A stretch of 64,000 bases of DNA from an uncultured Lachnospiraceae bacterium (GCA_946557105.1 CAMNSZ010000001.1:124001-188000); one strand, 5' to 3'. Positions 42,131 through 50,770 are shown, counted from the first letter of the stretch. Translations and numbers: made by a program. The notes: generated by a model from the letters alone, not told the origin.

Positions 42131-43681
42131 TTACTCCATAACCACAATTCCCAGTATCTTTATATCCTGTCGGTTCAGCAGCTCCAGCTCCTTCGTAATT
42201 TCTTCATAAAAGGTTTCTCCTGCCTGTTCCAATAGAAACGCGCCTTTTGAACCCTGAAGCCGCTCCATTGCTTCCTGATTATACAGAACATTATTGAGCA
42301 CTGTCATACTAATATTTTCATGCTTCAGGACATTTTCAATATTGCCGGATACCTCTGCGGCTTTATCCTGCATACTACAGCCAATACAATATATTTCGTT
42401 CATCTTTTCCCTTTTAGCGGAAATTTTCACGGCTACGGCTGCCAGTCCAATTGCCTCTTCCTTAGAAAACTCTCGTTTTCCTCTGTTCTTAAGCTTAAGA
42501 ATCCACTTATCCACAATAGGCAAAATCTTTTTTTTCGTATTCGTACAGGGTATCTGTCCCAGCTGCGGTATCCCATACATTCTGCTGACATCATCACCCG
42601 CACGCAGCTTATTATTCATAATAAACATTACAAACACATAAAATACATATATAAAGGCCAACAAAATCATACCAAGAATAATATACTTTATACTGATAGA
42701 AGGAGGATTTACCACAATTGAATTCACCATGGACGACTGCTGTCCTTGACCATCTTGTGCATTATCCAAAGCGGCGCCCTCTTCGCCATCTTGCACAGGT
42801 TCACCCAAAGCCCGACCTATTGTTAAAAAATTGTAGTATTTCCATTCCTCCTCTTCAAACGCGTCCTTCATTTTGGCAACGCTTGTTTTCCAAGAAGTAA
42901 TTTCATTCTTAATGCTTCTTTGTTTGTCCATAAGTGACGTATCCTTCACCAATGAATACGCTTCATTTACAAGCACTATATCATGCGCTCCAATTTCTTC
43001 CACCAGTAAATCGTGCTGCTGATTCATATAAGCAGTTACCAGCTGCGCCAGCTCCTTACATTGTTCCTCCGTTTCATATACAACGGAAACGCTAAAGGAA
43101 TCCCCTCCTGAAATAAACGCTCTGGAGCTCCTGCTTAAGGTTATCACTTCATTTAATGCTTGTGTGGAAACATCCTCCTTAAAGTTATCTGCAATCCATT
43201 GATATATTCCTATGGAAACCAAGTCCTCATAAATAAGCTCTATACTTTTACTCTTTTCCTCACTATCGGCAACGACCAAAAATGTCAGCTTCGACTGCGG
43301 AATATTCAATGCCTCTATATTCATCAAGATTGAATTGTTAAAATACGTCTGTCTTTCTTCTATAAAGCTTTCCCAATCCAACACGCTATCTACATTATTC
43401 TTCTGTATTTCCGTCATCTGTTTCTGCAAGTACTCTTTTTGAGCGAACGCACTATAATTTTCCCCTTCTGACTCAGCTTCTCCCAACTGCTGCTTCATAT
43501 CCTGAAGCTTCTTTTCCTCTTCCTCAAATTTTACCTTCTGTATTTGCATTGTCCTGTATGAGCTTACATAGCCAAATCCCCCCATTAGGATTCCTCCTAT
43601 AAGCATCCATACTATCAAGGCCCTCCAGTGCAGCAAAATCTCAACCATTAAATCCAGTAAACTAATTTCTTTCTCCAGCAT
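42131..43681 (-). CDS. Wzz/chain-length determinant-like protein
   Basis: A 516-residue polysaccharide co-polymerase-like protein. It starts MLEKEISLLDLMVEILLHWRALIVWMLIGGILMGGFGYV, the usual Wzz N-terminus with its first helix. A long, partly coiled-coil external domain follows (FEEEEKKLQDMKQQLGEAESEG, MDKQRSIKNEITSWKTSVAKMKDAFEEEE), then a second helix (YIILGMILLAFIYVFYVFVMFIM) near 335-357. The cytoplasmic C-terminal 150 residues resemble a BY-kinase position but have no Walker A (IYCIGCSMQDKAAEVSG), so no kinase activity is expected. ATG 43681 shares an A with the capG stop (TAATG); GGAGG lies nine bases upstream. It should set chain length for the first EPS locus. Confidence 0.75.
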   Translation of the reverse strand: MLEKEISLLDLMVEILLHWRALIVWMLIGGILMGGFGYVSSYRTMQIQKVKFEEEEKKLQDMKQQLGEAESEGENYSAFAQKEYLQKQMTEIQKNNVDSVLDWESFIEERQTYFNNSILMNIEALNIPQSKLTFLVVADSEEKSKSIELIYEDLVSIGIYQWIADNFKEDVSTQALNEVITLSRSSRAFISGGDSFSVSVVYETEEQCKELAQLVTAYMNQQHDLLVEEIGAHDIVLVNEAYSLVKDTSLMDKQRSIKNEITSWKTSVAKMKDAFEEEEWKYYNFLTIGRALGEPVQDGEEGAALDNAQDGQGQQSSMVNSIVVNPPSISIKYIILGMILLAFIYVFYVFVMFIMNNKLRAGDDVSRMYGIPQLGQIPCTNTKKKILPIVDKWILKLKNRGKREFSKEEAIGLAAVAVKISAKREKMNEIYCIGCSMQDKAAEVSGNIENVLKHENISMTVLNNVLYNQEAMERLQGSKGAFLLEQAGETFYEEITKELELLNRQDIKILGIVVME

Positions 43682-44823
43682 TAATGCTTCCTCCAAACCA
43701 TTTTGTTAACAATTCCCGTGTAGCTTTGTATAATCTTTACCACCTTAGTGCTCACATTTTCGTCCACATAGTTGGGAACGGCAATTCCAAAATCTCCGTC
43801 TTCATTCATCTTCACCGCCATATCCACGGCCTGAAGCACTTGCTCGGTCGTAATGCTGCCCAAAATAAAGTTTCCCTTATCAATGGCCTCCGGACGCTCT
43901 GTGGATGTCCTGATACAAACAGCGGGAAAAGGCCGCCCCTTCGCATTAAAATACGCCGCTTCCTCCGGCAGAGTACCGCTGTCAGACACTACACAGAAAG
44001 CATTCATCTGCAAATGATTATAATCGGAAAAGCCGAAAGGCTGTAAGCTTCTCACCAGCGAATGAAATGCAAACCCTCTCTCCTCAATCTTTTTCCTGCT
44101 GCGCGGGTGCGTACTGTAAATTATTGGCATCTGATATGTCTCAGCCATACTGTTCACGGCTTCCATCAAGGCAAAGAAATTTTCCTCATCATCAATATTC
44201 TCTTCCCTATGGGCGGACAACAAGATATATTTTCCTTTCTCCAGCCCTAATGTATCCAACACCCTGCTCTCCTCAATCTTGCGCATATTGGCTGATAACA
44301 CCTCCGCCATAGGCGAACCCGTCACATAGGTTCTTTCCTTTGCGGTTCCCTCTGCATTCAGATATCTCCTTGCATGCTCGCTATAGCACAGGTTCACATC
44401 CGCAATGTGATCCACTATACGCCTGTTTGTCTCCTCAGGAAGATTTTCGTCAAAGCATCGGTTTCCCGCCTCCATATGAAAAATGGGAATCTTTAAACGC
44501 TTTGCGGAGATTGCAGCCAATGCCGAATTCGTGTCGCCCAACACCAGAAACGCATCCGGTCGAAGCTCTGTCATCAGCTTATAGCTTTTGGCTATAATAT
44601 TACCGATTGTTTCACCCAAATCGCTTCCTACCGCATCCAGATAATAATCCGGCTGTCTCAGTCCTAAATCCTCAAAGAAAATCTGATTTAAGGTGTAATC
44701 ATAATTCTGTCCTGTATGTACCAGCACCTGTTCAAAATACTTGTCACACTTTTTAATGACCTCTGATAATCTGATGATTTCCGGACGGGTTCCGATTACC
44801 GTCATTACCTTTAATCTGTTCAT
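43681..44823 (-). CDS. capG: UDP-N-acetylglucosamine 2-epimerase family, CapG/FnlC-type
   Basis: A 380-residue GT-B-like epimerase. It has VMTVIGTRPEIIRL at the start, VHTGQNYDYTLNQIFFEDL near 37, GDTNSALAAISAKRLKIPIFHMEAGNRCFD and LPEETNRRIVDHIAD. The catalytic region includes SAHREENID and SDSGTLPEEA. NRCFDENLPEE, where WecB has LRTGDL, identifies the CapG/WbjD/FnlC group, which makes UDP-L-FucNAc from the CapF product. GGAGGATTAAT gives the start. It lies downstream of capF, separated by 120 bases with three hairpins, and is coupled to the Wzz-like gene. Confidence 0.92.
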   Translation of the reverse strand: MNRLKVMTVIGTRPEIIRLSEVIKKCDKYFEQVLVHTGQNYDYTLNQIFFEDLGLRQPDYYLDAVGSDLGETIGNIIAKSYKLMTELRPDAFLVLGDTNSALAAISAKRLKIPIFHMEAGNRCFDENLPEETNRRIVDHIADVNLCYSEHARRYLNAEGTAKERTYVTGSPMAEVLSANMRKIEESRVLDTLGLEKGKYILLSAHREENIDDEENFFALMEAVNSMAETYQMPIIYSTHPRSRKKIEERGFAFHSLVRSLQPFGFSDYNHLQMNAFCVVSDSGTLPEEAAYFNAKGRPFPAVCIRTSTERPEAIDKGNFILGSITTEQVLQAVDMAVKMNEDGDFGIAVPNYVDENVSTKVVKIIQSYTGIVNKMVWRKH

Positions 44824-44864
44824 ATTAATCCTCCATGCCGGAGCGTTTTTTGCGCAGGCACGCC

Positions 44865-44949
44865 AGCCGAATATCAGATTCGGCTCTGCGATTCAAATTT
44901 GTGGCTCCGTCACAAATTTGTGTATGGAAATAAGCTTGATAGCTTATTT
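44865..44949 (-). other. Three tandem hairpins between capF and capG
   Basis: Three perfect inverted repeats lie in 85 bases. They are AAATAAGCT/AGCTTATTT (44928-44936, 44941-44949, starting inside the capF stop codon), CAAATTTGTG/CACAAATTTG (44894-44903, 44911-44920) and AGCCGAAT/ATTCGGCT (44865-44872, 44878-44885). None is followed by a clear T-run on the minus strand. They may protect or cleave the mRNA between the genes, or adjust capG expression. Confidence 0.75.
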
Positions 44950-46089
44950 TTCACACGAATTCTCCTCTTTATCAACAGCTTCATATATGGTATCAGGATT
45001 ATCCGGATTAAAGCATTCATTACACCACATTAGCGTAACTAGCGCCGTATCACCCTCGTTAATGATTGCATGTGCATATCCGGTGGGGATATCCACCACC
45101 TCTAGCTTCTCACCGTTTACATGATACTCTATAATCTCATCGCTTCCGTATTTACGAAAGCGAATCAATCCCTTTCCGCTGACAACTACAAACTTTTCAT
45201 TCTTGGTGTGATGCCAGTGATTTCCCTTAGTCACTCCCGGCTTAGATATATTAACGGAAACCTGTCCTCTGTCCACGCTCTTTAAAATCTCCGTGAAGCT
45301 CCCTCTCTCATCCTCATGCATTAACAACGGATAAGAAAAACCATCCTCGGGAAGATAGCTTAAATATGTGCTGTACAGCTTTTTCTCAATTCCGCCCTCC
45401 GTCATATTTGGTATCATAAGGTTGTTTCTGCTCTCTTTAAATTCATATAACAATGTGGCAATCTCTCCTAATGTTATCTCATGTTCAATAGGAACATAAC
45501 AATATCCCTCTTCATTCACATGAGGATGTCCATCCAATGCCCGAAGCAGCTCCTCCACCACGTCATCAATATAAATCAAATGCAGGACTGTATTGGGGTC
45601 ATTCACCCTTATCGGAAGCCCGTGAGCAATATTATGGCAAAAGGTAGCAATCACACTGTTATAATTGGGGCGGCACCATTTGCCGAACACATTGGAAAAT
45701 CGATAAATATAAATACGGGATTTCGTCTGCTCGCCATATGCAAGCATCATATCCTCCCCTGCTTTCTTGCTCATACCGTAAGCATTTTCCAATGTGGCCT
45801 GAATAGACGAAGAATTCATGATGGGGCAGGTATTCCCTGCCTTTTTTAAGGCTTCCAGCAGGGTGGTGGCAAAACCAAAGTTCCCTTCCATAAATTCTTC
45901 TACATGCTCAGGACGGTTTACTCCTGCCAAATTATAGACAAAATCGCAATCTCTGCAATACTCCTCAAGCTTATCTGCCGGAGTGTCTACGTCAAAAGGA
46001 AAAACCTCCACACCGTCTCTCCTTTGCAGCCCTGCAATCAAATTTCTACCGATAAAACCGTTTGCCCCTGTAACAAGTACCTTCATCAT
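44944..46089 (-). CDS. capF: CapF-type reductase with C-terminal cupin
   Basis: A 381-residue bifunctional enzyme of UDP-L-FucNAc synthesis. The N-terminal 240 residues are a short-chain reductase: MKVLVTGANGFIGRNL (NADPH loop), FVYNLAGVNRPEH, and the Tyr-Lys pair in NAYGMSKKAGEDM. The C-terminal 130 residues are a cupin with the metal ligands in KGNHWHHTKNEKFVVVSG and a downstream His in GYAHAI. In CapF the cupin epimerises C3 and the reductase reduces C4 of the CapE product. ATG 46089 is preceded by GGAGATAGA. Its usual partner capE lies upstream but is separated by the three-gene ATPase cassette. Confidence 0.93.
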   Translation of the reverse strand: MMKVLVTGANGFIGRNLIAGLQRRDGVEVFPFDVDTPADKLEEYCRDCDFVYNLAGVNRPEHVEEFMEGNFGFATTLLEALKKAGNTCPIMNSSSIQATLENAYGMSKKAGEDMMLAYGEQTKSRIYIYRFSNVFGKWCRPNYNSVIATFCHNIAHGLPIRVNDPNTVLHLIYIDDVVEELLRALDGHPHVNEEGYCYVPIEHEITLGEIATLLYEFKESRNNLMIPNMTEGGIEKKLYSTYLSYLPEDGFSYPLLMHEDERGSFTEILKSVDRGQVSVNISKPGVTKGNHWHHTKNEKFVVVSGKGLIRFRKYGSDEIIEYHVNGEKLEVVDIPTGYAHAIINEGDTALVTLMWCNECFNPDNPDTIYEAVDKEENSCEK

Positions 46090-46143
46090 TCTATCTCCAA
46101 TTCTTCCGATAAGTTTTGTCATATATCATAAAACTCACTGCCC

Positions 46144-46710
46144 TTACCTAATCTTACATATCAGGGGATTAGGCGGAATCTCCCGTTCAATACGATAATA
46201 TTTCCCCCTAAAAAAATATAACTTAGTACTTAGCGTACTGTCGTTTGCCAATGTATCTTTCGCATTAATCCTTTCACGAATTCTCTGATATTCCTCAAAT
46301 TTTCCTAGTGCCAGCGCTTTCTTATAAGAGGTTGTCACCAGATACAGCTTCACATCTCTATATTTATATCTATCATTCAAAAAAATATCTTTAAACTCTT
46401 CTTTCATAAATTGCTCTATCGTATTGGTGAATTTTTCCTGAATTGCCTTCGTGCCGGTGGTTCTTTTTATTCCTTTGAATTCCAAGATGTATAATGCATA
46501 CCAGTCGCATTCACAATCCACTGCCACAATAAAGTCCACAGCCTTGGGGATAATCCTAAGATGCTTACCCGCATAATAGTCATCTACTTTGATTCCTATA
46601 TATTCCGCATCGGTTAAATCAGAAGAAACATTTACCCTGACTCCCTCGTCTTCAATATCTCTATGTAAGCAGTTCTTTAGTCTTTTCTCCCTTGTAATCG
46701 CAGTAATCAT
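46144..46710 (-). CDS. Putative PD-(D/E)XK-like nuclease of the ATPase cassette
   Basis: A 188-residue protein. The segment KAVDFIVAVDCECDWYALY followed by ILEFKGIK places Asp59, Glu77 and Lys79 in the order and spacing of a PD-(D/E)XK active site. A helix (TKAIQEKFTNTIEQFMKEEF) follows, then a strand (VKLYLVTTSYKK). It has no visible sequence similarity to the nuclease-like protein at 5526, although the gene order (ATPase then nuclease) is the same. It starts four bases after the ATPase stop, with GGGAGAA in the ATPase end as ribosome binding site. It is probably the effector of the module. Catalytic activity is inferred from the motif only. Confidence 0.62.
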   Translation of the reverse strand: MITAITREKRLKNCLHRDIEDEGVRVNVSSDLTDAEYIGIKVDDYYAGKHLRIIPKAVDFIVAVDCECDWYALYILEFKGIKRTTGTKAIQEKFTNTIEQFMKEEFKDIFLNDRYKYRDVKLYLVTTSYKKALALGKFEEYQRIRERINAKDTLANDSTLSTKLYFFRGKYYRIEREIPPNPLICKIR

Positions 46711-46714
46711 TTAC

Positions 46715-48145
46715 TTATTCATTCTCCCCTTGTGCTTCCATGATGCTCTCAATGATTTCTTCCCTCTCGTCCATCAACTGAGCCGAAACATCCGCGAAAT
46801 TTTCATCATCCACGCCCAAATCGTCTATATGCATAAATACAGACACGCTCTTTCTCCCTTTTTTACTGAGCAGAATCGGGCTGTAGCATTCTTTATCCAG
46901 CTTTTTTGCCAATACCAGATTATTCAGCTGATTAAAAATGTAATTGCTATGCGACGCTAAAATCAAAATAACATTCTGATCCGTCAGCTTAGCAAACGCC
47001 TTGATTAAGGAAATTTGATTGCTCGGATGAAGGTGCGCCTCAGGTTCTTCAATAAAAATAATTGACTTAGGCTGTTCATTCTGCCCTACCGTCCTCTTTA
47101 ATTGTTGAGTCATTCCTCTCTCTACAATATATTTTAAAAATGCCGTAATGGGCGATATTTCCGACACCATGGAAGAAGTATCCCGCATCTCCAATTGAAC
47201 GCTTTCCTCGAACGGTCTGTATAGGATTGCCTTACTCTTTCTATCAAACGACACCTCCCCTTTCAGCACACTTTTTTCAATTTCTTCCGCATGCTCGGAG
47301 AAATGCCCCTGTGTATCGCCGCGTATCTCTGAAAGCATCATATAATAATCCGAAATTGGTTCAGGAATACTTGGAATCTGAATAGAGCCTCTGATATATG
47401 TCCTGTTTTGGGAAAGCTGCGCCAAAATCGGCGCAAAAGAACTCATCCCGGTATATATACCCGATCTGGAAGCAGGCAGAAAATATACATTTTTAATATT
47501 CCTTAATATTTGAACCGCAAATTCCCGCTGCATCTTATTGATTTCTTCTTCCAGCAGTTCAATAGGCGTATTAATACGGTTTTTGCCATACACATAAATA
47601 TCTAATTGTTCCTTACCGTTTCTTGACTTATGGAATTCCGACATCGTTTTCCGCAGTCTGGTGGGCTTCCTCTCCATACTAAAAAGAATTTTCTCATTTT
47701 GGAAGTCAAAAACGCAACGAATCCTATTATCAATCTCCAGAATGATTTGCGGGTTGTCCTCCCGCATACTCTCATAGGTGCCAAACGTATTCTCAAAGGC
47801 GTCCGACAACATGGGAAATAAGTCTTGTGCCAATCTTTTTGCACATATTTCTTCCATCTTACTACTGATGTCCTCTACTTCCAAGTCGGCATTTTGGGAA
47901 AAATTCATAACTACCTGTACTTCCGGTACCTTTGCATCTTTTTCAACTCCCAAATAAAAGTAGCTCATTCTATAAGTGCGTGCTATCCTTTTAGAATATA
48001 TCAACAGATATTTCAAAATTAAATATGTCACCTGCATGGCATAAGACTTTCCTATGTTATTATTTCCATAGGTCACAATCATGTTTTTTGACAAGTCATA
48101 TTCAAATTTCCTAATTGGCCCCCAGTTTTGCAATATTACCCGCAT
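46715..48145 (-). CDS. AAA/ABC-type ATPase of the cassette between capE and capF
   Basis: A 476-residue SMC/RecF-like ATPase. Walker A GNNNIGKSY is at 27-35, a signature-like SSMVSEISPI at 324-333, Walker B IIFIEEPEAHLHP at 362-374 and the switch histidine in ASHSNYIF at 397-404. The YFLPASRSGIY segment at 221-231 is a conserved feature of several defence-associated ATPases. No TOPRIM or nuclease domain is fused. After the histidine come 70 residues with an acidic end (DDLGVDDENFADVS). Translation is coupled to the zinc-ribbon gene upstream: TAGGAGAGTAAAATG holds the stop, the ribosome binding site and the start within fifteen bases. Confidence 0.87.
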   Translation of the reverse strand: MRVILQNWGPIRKFEYDLSKNMIVTYGNNNIGKSYAMQVTYLILKYLLIYSKRIARTYRMSYFYLGVEKDAKVPEVQVVMNFSQNADLEVEDISSKMEEICAKRLAQDLFPMLSDAFENTFGTYESMREDNPQIILEIDNRIRCVFDFQNEKILFSMERKPTRLRKTMSEFHKSRNGKEQLDIYVYGKNRINTPIELLEEEINKMQREFAVQILRNIKNVYFLPASRSGIYTGMSSFAPILAQLSQNRTYIRGSIQIPSIPEPISDYYMMLSEIRGDTQGHFSEHAEEIEKSVLKGEVSFDRKSKAILYRPFEESVQLEMRDTSSMVSEISPITAFLKYIVERGMTQQLKRTVGQNEQPKSIIFIEEPEAHLHPSNQISLIKAFAKLTDQNVILILASHSNYIFNQLNNLVLAKKLDKECYSPILLSKKGRKSVSVFMHIDDLGVDDENFADVSAQLMDEREEIIESIMEAQGENE

Positions 48146-48154
48146 TTTACTCTC

Positions 48155-48457
48155 CTACAAATCATAAAATTCTATATTCGGCTTCTCAAGCGTACTTTTC
48201 CCTGAAGCATCCCCCTCGATTGTCACTTTACTATTCTCTAATGTTCCCTCCGGATATTCCGACGCATACAGCTTCGCAGCTATTACATTGCCACATTTTT
48301 CGCACACCACCTGTACATCACTTTCATAATAGCTGTTCAAACCCATATCCTTTTCATAGGAATGCACCCAGTCTAAGTCCCACTCGACCTCCAGCTTCGC
48401 CCCGCATTTTCCGCATGTTCCTTCCGATTTCGTTACAATAATCATTTCATGCCCCAT
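48155..48457 (-). CDS. Small zinc-ribbon protein of the ATPase cassette
   Basis: A 100-residue protein with two CxxC pairs, Cys15/Cys18 (GTCGKCGAKLEVEW) and Cys52/Cys55 (VVCEKCGNVIAAKL), forming a probable four-cysteine zinc ribbon. The second half is hydrophilic and ends in KPNIEFYDL. The family is not one I recognise. A zinc ribbon leading an ATPase/nuclease unit suggests a nucleic-acid or protein sensor. The first ATG (48457) has AGGA almost touching it; the second ATG (48445, MIIVTKSEGT) has better spacing from GGGG and could be the true start. It is the first gene of the cassette and has its own promoter. Confidence 0.72.
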   Translation of the reverse strand: MGHEMIIVTKSEGTCGKCGAKLEVEWDLDWVHSYEKDMGLNSYYESDVQVVCEKCGNVIAAKLYASEYPEGTLENSKVTIEGDASGKSTLEKPNIEFYDL

Positions 48458-48465
48458 TCCTGTTT

Positions 48466-48506
48466 ATACTATGATTAATAGTATGATGGTCATAGCCAAA
48501 TATAAA
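48466..48506 (-). promoter_or_regulatory. Cassette promoter with palindrome over the -10
   Basis: On the minus strand TTTATA (48501-48506), 17 bases, then TACTAT (48478-48483). A perfect 7-bp inverted repeat ATACTAT-n5-ATAGTAT (48466-48472 and 48478-48484) covers the -10 and the start site. A regulator binding there would shut the cassette off, independent of the EPS genes. Confidence 0.5.
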
Positions 48507-48566
48507 CCGCTCCTCGTTTCTTCTCAGCTATCAAAATAAGTTTCTTTCAGTATAATATTTATTATA

Positions 48567-49607
48567 TCACCTGTTCTCCCATTTTTCCAATTCTTCACGC
48601 AGGGCCGGAAGGGTAAGCAGCTTCTCCTTTACCTGCTCCACGCTCATAAGCTCCGTGTTATTGGAATTAAATTCCGTCAGCTTGCTTCTCTCCACATTTC
48701 CGTCCGTAAAATATTTGTCATAGTTTAGTGTACGCTTGTCCGCAGGCACACGGTAGAAATGGCCCATATCAATGGCATGAGCGCACTCCTCATTGGTAAG
48801 CAGGGTCTCAAACATTTTCTCACCATGACGGATACCGATAACTTTAATCTCCTGCTCGGAACAAAAAAGCTCCTTGACAGCCTGCGCCAGCACGCCGATG
48901 GTACAAGCCGGCGCCTTCTGTACCATAATGTCTCCGCTCTCGGCATTCTCAAAGGCATGAACTACCAGCTCCACCGCCTCCTCCAGACTCATAACAAATC
49001 TTGTCATGGACGGCTCTGTCACCGTAAGCGCCTTCCCCTCCTTAATCTGGCTGACAAACAGAGGAATCACGGAGCCTCTTGAATAAAGCACATTTCCGTA
49101 CCTTGTACAGCAAATGCTTGTCTTCTCAGGGTCAACGGTTCTTGCCTTAGCAATAATCACCTTCTCCATCATAGCCTTGGACGCACCCATTGCATTCACA
49201 GGATATGCGGCTTTGTCCGTGGACAGGCAGATTACCTTTTTCACTCCCGCCTCCACGGCCGCCTGCAGCACATTCTCCGTGCCAAGCACATTGGTCTTGA
49301 CCGCCTCTATGGGGAAGAACTCGCAGGACGGAACCTGTTTTAGCGCCGCCGCATGGAAAATATAGTCCACGTCGTACATGGCCTTCCGAATGCTCTGCGG
49401 ATCACGCACATCTCCGATATAAAATTTTAATTTATTGCTGAACTCCGGATATTCGCGCTGATAAAAATGGCGCATATCATCCTGTTTTAATTCGTCTCTT
49501 GAAAAAATACGTATTTCGCCGATATCCGTTTTCAGAAATCTGTCAAGCACAGCATTGCCAAAGGAACCGGTCCCGCCTGTTATCATTAATGTTTTTCCTG
49601 TAAACAT
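48567..49607 (-). CDS. capE: CapE-type UDP-GlcNAc 4,6-dehydratase/5-epimerase
   Basis: A 346-residue extended SDR enzyme that begins UDP-L-FucNAc synthesis. It has TLMITGGTGSFGNAVL near 8-23 (NAD loop), DELKQDDMR, IGDVRDPQS, FHAAALKQVPSCEFFP and the catalytic STDKAAYPVNAMGASKAMME. The Met-x3-Lys replacing Tyr-x3-Lys is characteristic of the CapE/PseB group. RYGNVLYSRGSVIPLF and SMTRFVMSLEEAVELV complete the fold. ATG 49607 follows GGAGGGCAATT; an earlier ATG at 49634 has weaker support. CapE is normally followed by capF, but here a three-gene ATPase cassette lies between. Its 4-keto product could also serve the PseC-like enzyme at 33876. Confidence 0.92.
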   Translation of the reverse strand: MFTGKTLMITGGTGSFGNAVLDRFLKTDIGEIRIFSRDELKQDDMRHFYQREYPEFSNKLKFYIGDVRDPQSIRKAMYDVDYIFHAAALKQVPSCEFFPIEAVKTNVLGTENVLQAAVEAGVKKVICLSTDKAAYPVNAMGASKAMMEKVIIAKARTVDPEKTSICCTRYGNVLYSRGSVIPLFVSQIKEGKALTVTEPSMTRFVMSLEEAVELVVHAFENAESGDIMVQKAPACTIGVLAQAVKELFCSEQEIKVIGIRHGEKMFETLLTNEECAHAIDMGHFYRVPADKRTLNYDKYFTDGNVERSKLTEFNSNNTELMSVEQVKEKLLTLPALREELEKWENR

Positions 49608-49726
49608 AATTGCCCTCCAAAATCTATTTATCAATATGTATAACCAATTTTTCGGATTTTATAAACCTACTATACTAATCCTACTATATAATTTATTTTC
49701 TTGCAAATGATTCTCACAGCGCATTC

Positions 49727-49757
49727 CGGTCGGTCGTAAAACCGTACGGCCGGACCG
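49727..49757. other. GC-rich hairpin between the Dlt-like cassette and capE
   Basis: Bases 49727-49757 fold into CGGTC/GACCG plus GGTCGT/ACGGCC-type pairing (11 bp, one bulge, one G-T), in an otherwise AT-rich gap. On the minus strand there is no T-run after it. It may be an imperfect terminator or processing site separating the two parts of the operon. The gap also holds two CCTACTATA direct repeats near 49667 and 49680. Confidence 0.45.
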
Positions 49758-49810
49758 TCAAGTAACAAACCGTTCACAAGACATAAGAATCCGCAACGAA
49801 AGCGGTAAAC

Positions 49811-50503
49811 CTATATCTGTTTTTTGCAGACAGCAGAGATAATGTATCTGTTATGCTCTTTCACAAATCTGTCAAAAACGGAATCTATTGTGCCAAAGAC
49901 CTCTGCCAGAAAGGTCTTGCGTCCAAACACTCCCAATATGCCGTATGTGGCATAGGTAAAGCTTTTGAAACGGGTCGCCAATTCCTTTGCCTCTTCAATG
50001 GTAATATATCTCCAAGAGGTTCCCCATTTTGCAAATTTTTTGCGCGCCCATTGATGAAGCGGACTTGCCACCAGATTTTCTGCAAAGTAAAGGGTTCCGC
50101 CATTCTTTAACCCTTCATAAATATTCTCAAACATTAACTGTTGGTTGTGATAATTGTTGTTCCAGCCGACTCCCCCCATTACGGACTTAAATACTACAAT
50201 ATCAAATTCCTGTTTATAAGACATCTTGGTAACATCTAACTGCTCATATCTGATTTTATCACAAACTCCCCATTTCTCAAAATTTTGTCGTGCTTCCGCC
50301 TCTCTGTCTAACGTTAAATCCGTACAGTAAACATCCGCCCCTTTTAAGGCGAAAAACACTGACAATCCTCCGCCTCCCCCGCCGATATCCAACACCTTTT
50401 TCCCTGACAAATCGTCGGGCAGGTCTTTTTCCCAGAGAGACATAGCCCTGCTCCAATTCTTTATATCCCATTGTACCACGGACTTTTTGATTGCTTTTTC
50501 CAT
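49811..50503 (-). CDS. SAM-dependent methyltransferase of the Dlt-like cassette
   Basis: A 230-residue class I methyltransferase. Motif I is KKVLDIGGGGGGLSVFFALKG near 35-55, the ribose-binding Asp lies in VYCTDLTLD, and motif IV is FDIVVFKSVMGGVG. The C-terminal third is helical and basic (QWARKKFAKWGTSW). It is the last gene of the compact cassette, 37 bases after the acyl carrier protein, with GAGGATATTATTT before ATG. The substrate is unknown; it could methylate the carrier-bound acyl group, the released ester or the polysaccharide. Placement with ligase, carrier protein and formyltransferase points to one decoration pathway. Confidence 0.83.
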   Translation of the reverse strand: MEKAIKKSVVQWDIKNWSRAMSLWEKDLPDDLSGKKVLDIGGGGGGLSVFFALKGADVYCTDLTLDREAEARQNFEKWGVCDKIRYEQLDVTKMSYKQEFDIVVFKSVMGGVGWNNNYHNQQLMFENIYEGLKNGGTLYFAENLVASPLHQWARKKFAKWGTSWRYITIEEAKELATRFKSFTYATYGILGVFGRKTFLAEVFGTIDSVFDRFVKEHNRYIISAVCKKQI

Positions 50504-50540
50504 AAATAATATCCTCTTTCCTTTTAAATAAAAATAAATA

Positions 50541-50765
50541 CTACAAGAGCATTCTTATCAGCTCAATAATCCTATCCTTATTGCCGAAATATTTTTCCAC
50601 CACATAGGAGGCGTCGATTTCTATATCAAAGGCATCCTCCAGCTCACCGATAATATTTATCAATTCAAAGGAATTTACTAAACCGTCCTTTAACATATTG
50701 TTCCCTGTGTATTCGGGAAGCTCCTCATTAACCTCTTCCAAAATCTTTAAAATTTTCTCTTCCAT
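50541..50765 (-). CDS. Acyl/peptidyl carrier protein (DltC-like)
   Basis: A 74-residue acidic carrier protein predicted to form a four-helix bundle. The phosphopantetheine serine lies in DGLVNSFELINII near residue 32, at the start of helix II; the flanking Asn-Ser-Phe replaces the usual Asp-Ser-Leu. AAGGAGTAAATGGG precedes ATG. It starts five bases after the formyltransferase stop. Its size and context, next to a DltA-like ligase and MBOAT, indicate it carries an activated amino or other carboxylic acid as a thioester for transfer to a cell-surface polymer. Confidence 0.88.
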   Translation of the reverse strand: MEEKILKILEEVNEELPEYTGNNMLKDGLVNSFELINIIGELEDAFDIEIDASYVVEKYFGNKDRIIELIRMLL

Positions 50766-50770
50766 CCCAT

